64,000 nucleotides of DNA from Zhengella sp020637775 (GCF_041397485.1 NZ_JAWKWO010000005.1:401880-465879); one strand, 5' to 3'; positions 17,364-27,800 are shown, counted from the first letter of the stretch. Numbers and translations: made by a program. The notes: generated by a model from the sequence alone, not told the origin.

Positions 17364-18181
17364 TGGACGCCCGCCTGCAACTTCGCGTCCAGCGTTATGG
17401 TTGGGACGCAGCGGCCGTCCACTATCATACGGGTTGGGAAGCCCAGCTGCGACCCGCTCATGATCGACTTATACAAATCGTGGGCATCGTCGCCGGCCAG
17501 CGGGTCATTGAGACGGCCTGCGGAAGCGGTCTCATCACCCTGCGCCTCGCCGAAATGCTCGGTCCCCAAGGTCGCGTACTGGCGACCGACATCTCGCAGG
17601 GTATGATTGATAGCCTCGAAGTGCGCCTAAAGCGGCTGCCGTTCTCGAATGTCGAAGCTGTACGAATGGCGGCAGAAGAACTGGATGTGCCCGACAATTC
17701 ATACGACGTCGCCGTAGCCGCGCTTGGGCTGATGTACACGCCTGACCCGGCCAAGGCGGTCCGCGAGATGGCGCGGGTCGTCAAACGAGGCGGTATCGTT
17801 GCCGCAACGGTTTGGGGTGAGCGCCGGAACTGCGGCTGGGCTGATGTCTTTCCCATCGTCGATGCCCGTGTCGCCTCCGAGGTCTGTCCAATGTTTTTCG
17901 GGACGGGCGCGCCCGGGGCATTGAAGGAGATTTTCGAAACGGCCGGACTTGAGGAAGTTCAGGAGCATCGGCATTCGGAAACGCTTATGTTTGCGTCCGA
18001 AAAGGACGTCGTGAATGCCGTTCTGCTTGGCGGTCCTGTCGCTCTCGCGGTGAAACGTTTCGATCATGCTGTGTGGCGGGAAGTCAGCAATGAGTTCCTC
18101 GCGTCCGTCGAGGCGTTCAGATCCCGCGATGGCGGCTACCGCATCCCGGGTGAGTTTGTGACAGTGTGCGGGCGGCGGTGA
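17363..18181 (+). CDS. Class I SAM-dependent methyltransferase
   Basis: 272 residues. SAM motif I is 'VIETACGSGLITLRLAEM' near residue 50. The acidic motif II is 'VLATDISQGMID', motif III is 'EELDVPDNSYDVAVAALGLMY' and the post-motif is 'MARVVKRGGIVAATVWGE'. This is the UbiE/methyltransf_11 pattern. It is translationally coupled to OsmC (shared ATG/TGA). The acceptor is unknown; the neighbouring tautomerase and OsmC suggest detoxification of a small molecule rather than quinone synthesis. Confidence 0.86.
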   Translation: MDARLQLRVQRYGWDAAAVHYHTGWEAQLRPAHDRLIQIVGIVAGQRVIETACGSGLITLRLAEMLGPQGRVLATDISQGMIDSLEVRLKRLPFSNVEAVRMAAEELDVPDNSYDVAVAALGLMYTPDPAKAVREMARVVKRGGIVAATVWGERRNCGWADVFPIVDARVASEVCPMFFGTGAPGALKEIFETAGLEEVQEHRHSETLMFASEKDVVNAVLLGGPVALAVKRFDHAVWREVSNEFLASVEAFRSRDGGYRIPGEFVTVCGRR

Positions 18182-18255
18182 TCTTGATCGAACGCGACTG
18201 TGGTCATGCTGGGCCAGTGGGCAATTCGCAGTCATGTCCCCCGCGGGCTCGCTCC

Positions 18256-18285
18256 GGCCGATCGCCGCACCAATCGCGAACGGCC
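18256..18285. repeat. Hairpin repeat, copy 2 (GGCCGATCGC-N10-GCGAACGGCC)
   Basis: Arms at 18256-18265 and 18276-18285 pair with one mismatch and a 10-base spacer. It sits at the 3' edge of the recombinase-element remnant whose stop is at 18289. The copy at 28481-28506 has the same relation to its own remnant. Confidence 0.5.
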
Positions 18286-18288
18286 GCT

Positions 18289-18567
18289 TCAGCCAACACT
18301 CTCGAAGTGGACCGCCTGCCGCTCCCATTCCATCAGGAACCGCTCCAGCACCTGTGCGAGAGGCACCTTCGGCCCCTGCTTCACATCGAGGATCGCCTCG
18401 ACAATGTCGGGCGCGAGCAGGGTCAGGCGCAGGACGCGGGTCATGTGCGAGGGCGCGATGCCCTCCTGTTTCGCCATCTCGGCGATGGTGGCGAACTCGA
18501 TAGCCTTCAATTTGCGCTTCCAGCGGAAGGCGCGGGGCGACTCGGTGTGCTCTGAACCCTCGGCCAT
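18289..18567 (-). pseudogene. 5'-truncated copy of the recombinase-associated small HTH protein
   Basis: The frame encodes about 92 residues. Residues matching the intact protein at 29822-30211 run from 'AFRWKRKLK' to 'LERFLMEWERQ', including the hallmark 'MTRVLRLTLLAPDIVEAIL'. The N-terminal ~45 residues of the intact version are missing and the upstream recombinase and DUF2924 genes are gone. It is therefore best read as the scar of an excised or decayed serine-recombinase element. The nominal ATG at 18567 may or may not be used. Confidence 0.7.
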
Positions 18568-18596
18568 GCACCCCGAGGCCTTTGGCCGAACCCGGC

Positions 18597-19316
18597 TCAA
18601 TCCACACGCATGACCCGCACCTCGGGCGGGCGTTTTGCGATCTTGGAAACCGAACTCAGCCCCAACCATCGAGCCACGTCCCGGGTGAACCGAGGCGGTC
18701 CATCCACGTGCAAGCGGCCCTCGTCCAGGGCCCGCCTGATCGGAAGCCATCCCATCCAGACCCGGGTAAAGTCTCGCACGCCCGCCTCGACGCGGACATC
18801 GATCTCGTGGCCGGGGTCGATGTAGCACACGTCGATGTCGCCGCCTTCGACGACCAGCCAGTGATCTGTCTTGCCGTCGGGACCGTCGGGGAAGTGAAAG
18901 TGCAGGACGAAGCGGTCAGGCAGGTCGCCCGGTAGACGCAAGTTGCGGCGCACGTCCCACATCAGGAAATCGGTATCGACATCTTCGAGCGACGGCTCGG
19001 TGTCGATCCATTCCTGGCCCCACTCCGCTACGCCGCGCACGATGGGCCCGAGGGACCGCCCCGCCTCGGTCAGCCGGTAGTGGGTGGGCTTGCCGCGCCC
19101 TTCGGCCTGACGTGTCACGAGCCCCGCGGTCTCTAGCTCTTTCAGGCGCTGCGAGAGCATGCTGCGCGACATGAGCGGAACCCCCCGCGAGATGTCGTTG
19201 AACTGCGTCGAGCCTTCCAGTAGTTCCCGCAACAGCAACAGCGTCCAGCGGGTCCCGAGGATCTCCGCCGCCATGGAAAGCGGGCAATATTGTCCGTATC
19301 GGGGGCGACGGTCCAT
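18597..19316 (-). CDS. HxlR-family winged-helix regulator (second of two)
   Basis: 239 residues from the ATG at 19316, which has AGGAG eight bases upstream; a GTG at 19340 is less likely. The HxlR domain has 'YCPLSMAAEILGTRWTLLLL' and 'SRSMLSQRLKELETAGLV'. The C-terminal domain ('DIDVCYIDPGHEIDVRVEAG', 'TRVWMGWLPIRRALDEGR') parallels that of the regulator at 15678-16397 segment by segment. It is divergent from the DUF4242 gene and presumably controls that unit. The two regulators are clearly paralogous but diverged, not a recent tandem copy. Confidence 0.86.
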   Translation of the reverse strand: MDRRPRYGQYCPLSMAAEILGTRWTLLLLRELLEGSTQFNDISRGVPLMSRSMLSQRLKELETAGLVTRQAEGRGKPTHYRLTEAGRSLGPIVRGVAEWGQEWIDTEPSLEDVDTDFLMWDVRRNLRLPGDLPDRFVLHFHFPDGPDGKTDHWLVVEGGDIDVCYIDPGHEIDVRVEAGVRDFTRVWMGWLPIRRALDEGRLHVDGPPRFTRDVARWLGLSSVSKIAKRPPEVRVMRVD

Positions 19317-19368
19317 CGCATGTCTCCTATCTGGTTCCACCGCAGCCTAGCAGGCCGGGATGACCTAA

Positions 19369-19389
19369 CCAGTTCGATATCTGGACTGG
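19369..19389. promoter_or_regulatory. Inverted repeat in the HxlR/DUF4242 divergent region
   Basis: CCAGT at 19369-19373 and ACTGG at 19385-19389 form a 5-bp inverted repeat around an AT-rich centre (TTCGATAT). It lies about 55 bases before the regulator start and about 75 before the DUF4242 gene. It is a plausible operator for the adjacent HxlR protein, supported by position only. Confidence 0.35.
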
Positions 19390-19461
19390 ATGGGGTGCGG
19401 TGCGATTCCCGATGATAGCCACAGATGCCGCCGACGGTCGGCGGCAGACGTGGAGGATACC

Positions 19462-19740
19462 ATGAAGAAATACGTGATCGAACGGGACATCCCCGGTGCC
19501 GGGGACATGACGGATGCCGAAGCCATGGCGGCGGCGCAGAATTCGAACGCTGCCCTGGCCCAACTCGCCCCGACCGTGCAATGGCAGCAAAGCCACGTCG
19601 CCGGCGACAAGATATTCTGCGTCTACCTAGCGGATGACGAGGCCGCGATCCGGAAACACTCCGAAATCAGCGGCATCCCGATAACCGCAATCCATCCGGT
19701 TGATCGCGTTATGGACCCGGCATCCGCCATCGGCCGCTGA
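19462..19740 (+). CDS. DUF4242 domain protein (SCO4226-like small ferredoxin-like fold)
   Basis: 92 residues. It starts 'MKKYVIERDIPGAGDMTDAE' and ends with 'ISGIPITAIHPVDRVMDP', matching the small DUF4242/nickel-binding family in order and length. The function of these proteins is not established; a related Streptomyces protein binds nickel. GGAGG precedes the ATG. It is the first gene of a short plus-strand run that faces the HxlR regulator. Confidence 0.8.
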   Translation: MKKYVIERDIPGAGDMTDAEAMAAAQNSNAALAQLAPTVQWQQSHVAGDKIFCVYLADDEAAIRKHSEISGIPITAIHPVDRVMDPASAIGR

Positions 19741-19788
19741 TCCAGCGGGCGATCCGCATAACGGTCATCACTACCCAGGAGAAGAACC

Positions 19789-20103
19789 ATGATGATTGCG
19801 AGATGGAGCTGCGAAGCGAAGTTCGGGATGAAGGCCGAGGCCCTCGCGCTTTTGAAGGAATGGCAGGAGCAGATCGGTGCCCAGATCGGGATGGAGGCGA
19901 CACGGCTGCGCACGGTCACCGGGTCGGTCGGCGCCAAGGAAGCGCTGATCCAGGACGAGTTCGAAATCGAGGACCTCAAGGAACTCGACGACTTCTTCAG
20001 CAAGATCGCCCAGGTGAAGATGCACGCCGATTGGGGCAAGAAGATGAGCGAGGTGATCGTCTCGGGCTCGACTCATTGGCAGGTATTCCGGGTTGTGCAG
20101 TGA
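19789..20103 (+). CDS. Small dimeric alpha/beta-barrel-like protein, unknown function
   Basis: 104 residues, preceded by AGGAG seven bases before the ATG. The pattern ('MIARWSCEAKFGMKAEALALL' in pieces, then 'VTGSVGAKEALIQDEFEIEDLKELDDFF') suggests a ferredoxin-like dimeric barrel similar to NIPSNAP or antibiotic-monooxygenase folds. No catalytic residues are assignable. It lies between the DUF4242 and flavin-oxidase-like genes and probably shares their transcript. Confidence 0.65.
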   Translation: MMIARWSCEAKFGMKAEALALLKEWQEQIGAQIGMEATRLRTVTGSVGAKEALIQDEFEIEDLKELDDFFSKIAQVKMHADWGKKMSEVIVSGSTHWQVFRVVQ

Positions 20104-20248
20104 CCACAGCCTGATACCAATGGCGCGTCCGGCCCGGGTCGATGACGCGGTGCCGGATGTGCCCGCGGTCCTGTCTGGCCGCGTGGTCCGGTTGATGATC
20201 GTCCCGCCGGTTCACATTTTCACCATCGCGGCGAAACGAGGAGATGCC

Positions 20249-20956
20249 ATGGCCCTGGATATCGAGGAGCCCATCGCCACTGAGGAGGACCTTCGCGCCA
20301 TACTGCCGAGGTGGCCTGGCAATGCCAGCAGGAAGGATCTCGACCGGCTGAACGACGTTGCCCGCGCGTTCATCGCTCGGACACCCTATCTCGTGATCTC
20401 GAGTGTCGGGGCCGATGGACGCCACGACATTTCGCCGAAGGGTGACGCCCGGGGATTTGTGCAAGTCCATGACGACAAGACACTCATCATTCCGGACCGG
20501 CTGGGCGACCACCGGCTCGATACGTTCGAGAACCTGATCGCCGACCCGCGGCTTGGGCTGTTCTTCCTCATCCCCGACCACACCGAGACATTGCGCATCG
20601 CGGGGACCGGGCGGATCGCCCGCGACCAAAGTCTGCGGACGGCTTTCGCGGTGAACGGCCGGTTGCCGGAGCTGGTATTGGTCGCGACCGTGGAGCAGGT
20701 CTTCATGCACTGCTCAAAATCGGTTGTCCGCTCGCAACTGTGGTCACCCGAGCACTGGCGCGACACCACGGACGCGCCCACTCTGGCGCAATGGTTCAAA
20801 GGCGCGGTCGACACGGATCAGACCTTGGACGACGTGCAAGCCGTCCATGACAATGATCGCCTGACCCGGCTCTATCTAAGAAGTTGTGCGCCCAAGCACC
20901 TGATCGCGGACACTGAGCCTAGCACTACTTTGGCAGAAGTTTACTGGGATGTCTGA
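20249..20956 (+). CDS. Pyridoxamine-5'-phosphate-oxidase-like flavoprotein, C-terminus replaced at an IS junction
   Basis: 235 residues from the ATG at 20249, with ACGAGGAG upstream. The split-barrel FMN fold is visible in 'FIARTPYLVISSVGADGRHDISPKGDARGF', 'IPDRLGDHRLDTFENL' and 'RIAGTGRIARDQ' (in pieces), and the family tail is 'VEQVFMHCSKSVVRSQLWSPEHW'. It resembles the MSMEG_1061 type. The recognisable protein ends near 'DRLTRLY' (about 20875). The last ~27 residues are encoded by IS-derived sequence, so the native C-terminus has been lost or altered by a few residues. It may still fold. Confidence 0.75.
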   Translation: MALDIEEPIATEEDLRAILPRWPGNASRKDLDRLNDVARAFIARTPYLVISSVGADGRHDISPKGDARGFVQVHDDKTLIIPDRLGDHRLDTFENLIADPRLGLFFLIPDHTETLRIAGTGRIARDQSLRTAFAVNGRLPELVLVATVEQVFMHCSKSVVRSQLWSPEHWRDTTDAPTLAQWFKGAVDTDQTLDDVQAVHDNDRLTRLYLRSCAPKHLIADTEPSTTLAEVYWDV

Positions 20957-21570
20957 TGAGGCAACATCCGCAGTGAGGGCAATGCCCCGGCGGTGATCGA
21001 GACAGGCGGTCAAGGATGGCCTGGCGCACTGCCGGCAAGGTGGGTTGGGGAGGCGGACCGATGATACTTTTTTTCGCCCCGCCTGAGCGATCCTTCGTGA
21101 CTGCAGGAAGGCGTAGGCCATCATCGACATCAAGGCATGGCGGTGCAGTCCGGTCCAGGATCGTCCTTCGAAGTGATCGAGGCCCAGTTCTTCCTTGAGT
21201 TGCTGATGCGCTTGTTCGCAGACCCAGCGCGCCTTGATCGCGCCGGCGAGAGCCTTGATCGGGGTGTCGCCGGGCAGATTGGAGAGATAGTATTTACGCT
21301 CGCTATTCGAGCGATGCTCTCCCACCAGCGAGGCTTCATCGCGCGGCATGTGCTGGGCCCCGGCAGAGCCAATCCGTTGAGGCGCACCATCGGCAAAACG
21401 TCGCCAGCTTCACCACGTCCTGGGACACCATCTCCATTTGGGATGAAACAACCACCTTGGCCTGCTGCCGTTAGGCTAATCCGGAAGTTCCTCACGTCAA
21501 GCAGTTCGTGTTCAATCATGCGTCGCCCCAATACGCCGCACGTGCAAATCGCCACAGAATTCGATGCTAG
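20876..21570 (-). mobile_element. Decayed IS701-like transposase remnant
   Basis: The minus strand at 20876-21349 encodes 'LVGEHRSNSERKYYLSNLP', 'KARWVCEQAHQQLKEELGLD' and 'HFEGRSWTGLHRHALMSMMAYAF', the C-terminal DDE region of IS701/IS4-like transposases. The upstream part is in a different frame ('DGAPQRIGSAGAQHM' near 21400), and the N-terminal two thirds are missing. It replaces the end of the flavin-oxidase-like gene on the left and stops just before the transglutaminase gene on the right. Exact ends and inverted repeats could not be fixed. Confidence 0.75.
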
Positions 21571-21571
21571 T

Positions 21572-22447
21572 TTACAAAGGTATCATGTCCACCGACTGGC
21601 TGCTGCGCTGACTGCCCGAAAGCCGGAAATTGCCTATAACTGGTGCGACATCGAAATAGTCGCGGCCATAGGCGACTATAACGTGATCTTCGCCTGCCTC
21701 CATGTTGTTGGTCGGATCGAATTCCACCCATCCGATTTGCAAGCCGCACCAGACCCTGACCCAGGCATGCATGGCATCTGCGCCTTCCAGGCGTTCGGTA
21801 CCTTCAGGTGGAATGGTGCGGAGGAAACCTGAAATATAGCCGGCCGGGATGCCCAATGCCCTCAGTGCCGCGATCATGATGTGGGTGAAATCCTGACAGA
21901 CCCCATGCCGCGCCTTAAAGGCTTCAGCGAGAGGTGTGTCCACGAAAGTCGCTCCCGGATCGAATTTCATCCATTCGTGCAAACCACTGCAAATCCGCCA
22001 TGCAGTAGAGCGCACCGAAGCAGTATCTTCGCAGAATGCGAGCGCCCATTCTGTCACCGCAGTATCTGGTTTTACGAGTGTTGAAGATGCAAGAAAGTGA
22101 TGCGGGCTGTCGTGTGCTACGGAGTTTAATTCATGCAACTCGTCTTTGAGCTGCGAGAGCACTGGTGAATTGTCCGCCTTTACAGTAGCTGGAAAGCGCT
22201 CGACACGCGCGCGCATGTGAAAGTTTTCCATCTCCATAGGATCATCAAAGCGAAGCGCGATCGTTGCATTGCCGAAAAAATCTGTCCGGTCGATGCGCTC
22301 TGCTGGTGTTGGCTCGCAATCGAGATTGGACAGCACGACGCGCTGGACGCCATCAATCGTACGCGGCACCATGCGCAGCAGATGACGTCCGCCATTTGCT
22401 GCGGTTTCGTATTGGTATCCGATGGTCAGCTTGATGTCGTAAAGCAT
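21572..22447 (-). CDS. Transglutaminase-like cysteine peptidase (BTLCP/COG1305 type)
   Basis: 291 residues from the ATG at 22447. The N-terminal beta domain ('YDIKLTIGYQYETAANGGRHLLRMVPR' in outline) precedes the catalytic core: Cys in 'KARHGVCQDFTHIM', His in 'ADAMHAWVRVW', Asp in 'GWVEFDPTNN'. It is the third gene of a three-gene operon with the ATP-grasp and large transglutaminase genes. This combination is known from comparative genomics as a predicted peptide-ligation/cleavage system. The transglutaminase is proposed to act as a peptidase on a peptide made by the ATP-grasp enzyme, but the substrate is unknown. Confidence 0.88.
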   Translation of the reverse strand: MLYDIKLTIGYQYETAANGGRHLLRMVPRTIDGVQRVVLSNLDCEPTPAERIDRTDFFGNATIALRFDDPMEMENFHMRARVERFPATVKADNSPVLSQLKDELHELNSVAHDSPHHFLASSTLVKPDTAVTEWALAFCEDTASVRSTAWRICSGLHEWMKFDPGATFVDTPLAEAFKARHGVCQDFTHIMIAALRALGIPAGYISGFLRTIPPEGTERLEGADAMHAWVRVWCGLQIGWVEFDPTNNMEAGEDHVIVAYGRDYFDVAPVIGNFRLSGSQRSSQSVDMIPL

Positions 22448-22449
22448 AG

Positions 22450-24846
22450 TCAACGCAGGTAGGTTTGCGAAATAAGTTCGTTCAGCTCTCCGGTCTCGGT
22501 GCCCAAATCCAGAATCCGTTCCAGGGATATGTCTTCTGCGGTGACTGTGGAGAGCGACGTGACGAGTTCGGTCGTGCGGACCTGAAACTCTGTCATACGG
22601 CGGCTGTCGAGATGCGGCAAGTATGATGCGTGCTCGTGCAACGCCCGGAACTGGTAATGCACGGAACGCGGATTCATCTCGTCCAATAGGAGCAGGTCGA
22701 CCACAGTGTCGCGGTCTGTCGACACCGTGTAGCGGCGGCGATGTGTCATAACCGAGTCTCCGACCTCGATTGCCAATTCGAGCGAACCAATTGGCGCGTC
22801 ATCCTGAGTGCAATCGCCCAGCAATCTCAGCATAGCAAGCGCTCGCTCGATTGCCCTGCCAATGGAAAGAAAACGCCAGCCGAGAAAGTGGTACATGTTC
22901 TCGTGAACAAGACCTGTGAAGCCCGAAATCTTGCGCAACAACACACTGTAGGCCCGGCCAGCATCGTCTCCTGCAGTGACCCGTGTCTGAAACTCCCGAG
23001 CCGTGTGCATCAGGTCGACCAATGCATTCCAGCCATCTATCGAAAAGCGGTCGCGCACGTTGCCCGCGCTTTTCAACGTCGCTTCAAGATCGGCGATCAA
23101 GCCCGCAGGGATGGGCTCTTCCGGTTCAACGCCGATGAATTCAAGCTGGCTGGCTATGCTGCTGGCCAACGGATAGTCCTCTGAACCGGTCTCTGCAATA
23201 CGGAGGTGATAGGCCCGCAGCAGGCGTATCTGGTCTTCTGCCCGCTCGACGTAACGACCAAGCCAGAGAAGATTGTCGGCAGCGGTCGAAGGCAAGGCGC
23301 CGAGTTCGGAACGCCGGTAACCGGTTTCCGATCTTGTCAACAGTGTATCCTGTTGCTCGACCTGATCGGAAACGACCCAGACATCACAGACAGAGCCGCC
23401 ACGCTGCATTGCTATGTCTGTGCTAACTCCAGACCCGCCGATACGCGCAAACCCGCCCGGCATGACACTCCATCCATCTGGCGTGCGCACCATGAAAACC
23501 CGCAGGCTCATCGGGCGGGCGACCAGCTTGCCTTCAATCAGTGCAGGCGTGGTAGAAAGCGACAGGATTTCCTGTGCCGCCAGACCTGCGCCATTCTGGC
23601 GTATCCAATCCGGGTTCACTGGGGAGCCATCTACTGTCTTTCCTGCGATGACAACGCTGTCACCATGATCGAACGGCAAGCGCGTGGACATCGCATCGTC
23701 GATCGTCATGCGCTCGTGGTTTCCAATTACATATTCACGCGCTTCGTCAGTGCCGCTCCACCAAGTTGCAATGTTCGGCATGGCTAGCTGATTGCCGGTC
23801 AAAAACTCTGCTATGCGTGGCGTGAATGCCATCATTGCCCGGCTTTCCAGAACGCCCGTCCCCGGCGCGTTTATCAGGGTGACTGACTTTGCTCGTAACG
23901 CCTCCAGCAGGCCCGGCGTGCCGATGAAGGAATTCGCTTGCAGTTCGAGAGGATCGAGCCATTCTGAATCCAACCGGCGCCACAGCACATCGACGGGCAT
24001 CAGACCGCTCACCGTACGCATAAGCAGCTGGCCATCTCTAACTGTCAAATCGCTGCCCTGCAGCAGCGGAAGACCAAGGTACCGCGCAACATAGGCGTGT
24101 TCGAAATAGGTGTCGTTCAGCGGACCCGGTGTCAGAATGCCGACACGTGCATCACCACCGCACAAGTTTTGCATGGCGTCGCGGAATTGACGGAAGAATC
24201 CCGCTAGTCGCATAACATTGGTCTCGTTCATGAATTGCGAGAAGCCGCGGCTGGTAGCCATGCGGGTTTCAAGAGCGAACCCGGCGCCTGAGGGCGCCTG
24301 CGTACGATCACCAAGAACCCACCATTTGCCATCCGGCCCTCGACCGATATCGAAGGCGATGTGATGGAGAAAATATCCGCCACGCGGCTCGATACCGACT
24401 GCCGGGCGCAACCATTCCGGATTGGCAGTCAGGATTTCTGCTGGCAGGTACCCCTCATCGACCAGGTGGTTTGGTCCGTAGATATCCGCCATCATCTGCT
24501 CAAGCAGATCGGCCCGCGCATATAGTGCCGTAGCAATCCAGTCCCATTCCGTTTTCTCGATCAAGAGCGGTATATGGCTGAGCGGCCATTCCTTCTCGAC
24601 CGATGTCTTGCGGTCATAGTGCCGGAAATAGACCCCGCCATCCTTGAGATATTGGTTCGCACGTGCGAGCGCGAGATCGAGACTTTCCTTATCCAGCGAT
24701 GCAAGATGGCGGAGCAAGGACGTCCAGACCGGACGCACATTTCCGTTCGCATCCAGTAGCTCATCCGCTATGCCCGGCAAAAGCCGGTAGTTTCCCAGGA
24801 GATGTGCAAGATCCAGATCGGACAAGGCTTCGCTTGCCTGCATCAT
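22450..24846 (-). CDS. Circularly permuted ATP-grasp type 2 / alpha-E domain protein
   Basis: 798 residues. Residues ~1-480 are a circularly permuted ATP-grasp domain ('LARANQYLKDGGVYFRHYD', 'GPDGKWWVLGDRTQAPSGAG', 'RVGILTPGPLNDTYFEHAY', 'LINAPGTGVLESRAMMAF' seen in order). Residues ~510-798 are an alpha-E helical domain ('LLWLGRYVERAEDQIRLLRAY', 'HENMYHFLGWRFLSIGRAIE' in pieces). Such proteins are predicted to form amide bonds using ATP. The ATG overlaps the stop of the large upstream gene by one base. The two domains, often separate genes, are fused here. Confidence 0.88.
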   Translation of the reverse strand: MMQASEALSDLDLAHLLGNYRLLPGIADELLDANGNVRPVWTSLLRHLASLDKESLDLALARANQYLKDGGVYFRHYDRKTSVEKEWPLSHIPLLIEKTEWDWIATALYARADLLEQMMADIYGPNHLVDEGYLPAEILTANPEWLRPAVGIEPRGGYFLHHIAFDIGRGPDGKWWVLGDRTQAPSGAGFALETRMATSRGFSQFMNETNVMRLAGFFRQFRDAMQNLCGGDARVGILTPGPLNDTYFEHAYVARYLGLPLLQGSDLTVRDGQLLMRTVSGLMPVDVLWRRLDSEWLDPLELQANSFIGTPGLLEALRAKSVTLINAPGTGVLESRAMMAFTPRIAEFLTGNQLAMPNIATWWSGTDEAREYVIGNHERMTIDDAMSTRLPFDHGDSVVIAGKTVDGSPVNPDWIRQNGAGLAAQEILSLSTTPALIEGKLVARPMSLRVFMVRTPDGWSVMPGGFARIGGSGVSTDIAMQRGGSVCDVWVVSDQVEQQDTLLTRSETGYRRSELGALPSTAADNLLWLGRYVERAEDQIRLLRAYHLRIAETGSEDYPLASSIASQLEFIGVEPEEPIPAGLIADLEATLKSAGNVRDRFSIDGWNALVDLMHTAREFQTRVTAGDDAGRAYSVLLRKISGFTGLVHENMYHFLGWRFLSIGRAIERALAMLRLLGDCTQDDAPIGSLELAIEVGDSVMTHRRRYTVSTDRDTVVDLLLLDEMNPRSVHYQFRALHEHASYLPHLDSRRMTEFQVRTTELVTSLSTVTAEDISLERILDLGTETGELNELISQTYLR

Positions 24847-27800
24847 CAAATGCCCGCCATGCGCCGCAGATCAAGGGTCAACGGAAACTCCGGATGCATG
24901 CGCTCGCTTGTGGGCATGTCGGCATCCGGCGTGTGGCCGGAATGCTCAAAACGGGCGAGACGCCTAGCCTCTGCCTCGTTAGCATTGACCGGAAAAGTCT
25001 CATAATTGCGGCCACCGGGGTGCGCGACGTGATAAACACAACCGCCAATCACGTGCTTCGTCCAGCTATCGAAAATGTCGAAGGTCAGCGGTGCCTGAAC
25101 GGGAATGACCGGGTGCAATGCCATGGCAGGCTGCCATGCCTTGTATCGAACGCCACCGACTGAAACCGAATTCGTGCCAGTTTTCGTTAGCGGTACGGTG
25201 CGGTTGTTGCAGGTCACGACATACCGCTCAGTATCAGCAGCTGTCAGCTTTACCTGCAATCGTTCGGTCGAACTGTCAGTGTAGCGTGCCGTACCGCCGA
25301 TAGCCCCCGTTTCGCCCAGCACGTGCCAAGGTTCCAAAGCCTGGTGCAGTTCAAGGTGGACACCCTCATAGTCAACTTCGCCGCAGAAGGGAAAGCGAAA
25401 CTCCGCCTGCGCCTCGTACCATTCCGGCCGCATGGCGAAACCATGCGTCTTGAGATCGTCGAGAACGTCCATGAAGTCTTCCCAGACGTAATGCGGCAGC
25501 ATGAACCGGTCGAGCAGCGTGGTGCCCCAGCGCGTAAAGTTACCGGTTGCAGGCGACTTCCAGAAGCGGGCTATCAACGCGCGGAGCATCAATTGCTGGG
25601 CAAGGCTCATCAGCGGATCGGGCGGCATTTCGAAACCGCGAAACTCGACAAGGCCAAGACGCCCGGTTGGTCCATCCGGAGAATAAAGCTTGTCGATACA
25701 AATCTCGGAGCGGTGCGTGTTGCCAGTCACGTCGGTCAGAAGGTTTCGCAGCAGCCTGTCGGTTAGCCAGGGCAGCGGAGGTTCGCCCTCGGAGGGGTGC
25801 GGAATTTGTGCCAACGCGATTTCGAGTTCGTAAAGACTGTCATGACGCGCTTCGTCGATACGCGGCGCCTGACTGGTCGGGCCGATGAACAGGCCGGAGA
25901 AAAGATAGGAAAGGCTAGGATGACGCTGCCAGTGCAGGATAAGCGAGCGCAGTAGATCGGGCCGGCGCAGAAAGGGCGAATCCATCGGCGTGGCACCGCC
26001 GACCACGACATGGTTGCCACCGCCGGTACCGGTGTGCCTGCCATCGATCATGAACTTGTCTGCGCCGAGCCGCGACTGGCGTGCTTCTTCATACACGCCC
26101 TCTGTGATCGAGACGCATTCCTGCCAACTCGAAGCTGGATGGATATTCACCTCGATCACGCCCGGATCAGGTGCGACACGGATAACGTTCATGCGAGGGT
26201 CATGCGGCGGCGCATAACCTTCAATATGAACGCGCAGTTTCTCTTTCTCTGCAGCGTGCTCAACGGCGGCAAGCAGTTCCAGATAGTCTTCGACCCGCTC
26301 AACCGGCGGAATGAAAACGCAAAGGCGACCATCGCGTGGCTCCACGGCAATGGCCGTTCGTACCTGATCGTTGACGTTGCCCAATTCCTGCTCGATGACA
26401 TTCTGTACATCGCCACCTGGCGTGAAACTCGCGCGTTCCTGTGGATGCGGCTTGTCATCCGATGCGGATTCTTCCTTGCCTTCCTCTATCTCGGTATCCG
26501 GGAGTTCGCCCTTCTCTTCCGTTGGATCGGCGATGTTCACGTAAGGGTATTGCGACGGCGGAATATAGGGTAACGATCCCAATGGAAGGCGGTAACCGAC
26601 CGGGCTGTCTCCCGGCACCAGAAAGACATGGCCTCGCTTTGGTTTCCAGTGCTCGGAGCGCCAGCGCCTGCTTTCGACGGATTTCGACTGCCAGCGCTGA
26701 ACCGGCAAGACATAGCCCGAAGGCGTTGTCAGGCCGCGTTCGAACACCTTCGCGATGCGATGTCGCTCTTCGCGATCTTTCAGTTTCGAGTTTGCGGGTG
26801 TCACGTTTTCCGGCAGGTTTGCTTCCTTGAGAATCCACTCCGCAGGATCTTCGAATGCCGGAACCACGTTTTGCGTATTGACCGCGAGCGTTTCTGCAAT
26901 AGTCGTTAGAAGCCGCGCGGCATCGGCGGCGTCGACCTTTCCATCTTCGTGCTCACCGGCAATCAAGGAGGCATTCTTCCAGACCGGTTTACCGTCGCGG
27001 CGCCAGAACAGAGAGAAGGTCCAGCGCGGCAGGGTTTCGCCGGGATACCATTTCCCCTGGCCGTAATGCAGCAAACCACCCGGCGCGAAACGTCCGCGCA
27101 GGCGACGGATCAGCGTATCGGCAAGACCGCGCTTCTGCGGACCGACTGCTGCAGTGTTCCATTCTTCGGATTCGAAATCGTCGATCGAGACGAAGGTCGG
27201 CTCGCCACCCATGGTTAGGCGCACATCGCCCTCTTCCAACGCCTTGTCAATCTTGTCGCCAAGTGCATCGAGTGCCTTCCAGGAATCTTCAGGGAATGGT
27301 TTGGTGATGCGGGGATGCTCTGAGACCCGCGTTACATGCATGTCGAAGGAGAATTCGACCTGCGGCGCTCCGGCCGAGGAGTAGCCGCCCGATATGGGTG
27401 CAGCATTGGCAAAATGTGGCGTGGCAGCAAGAGGTATGTGGCTTTCGCCGGTCAGCAGGCCGGATGTCGGATCAAGACCAATCCAGCCTGCACCCGGCAG
27501 GTAGACTTCCGCCCAGGCGTGCAGATCGGTGAAATCGTGGTCCGTGCCCGGCGGACCATCGAGCGCAACCAGATCCGGTTTCAGTTGTATGAGATAACCG
27601 GACACAAAACGCGTAGCGAAGCCAAGGTTTCTTAGTACCTCGACCAGGAGCCACGACGAGTCACGGCAGGAGCCTGAACCTTTTTCCAGCGTTTCTTCAG
27701 GTGTCTGGACTCCCGGCTCCATGCGAATGAGATACTCGACCTTCTCCGAAATCCTCCGATTGAGATCGACGATGAAATCGACCGTTCCCTTCGGTGAGCG

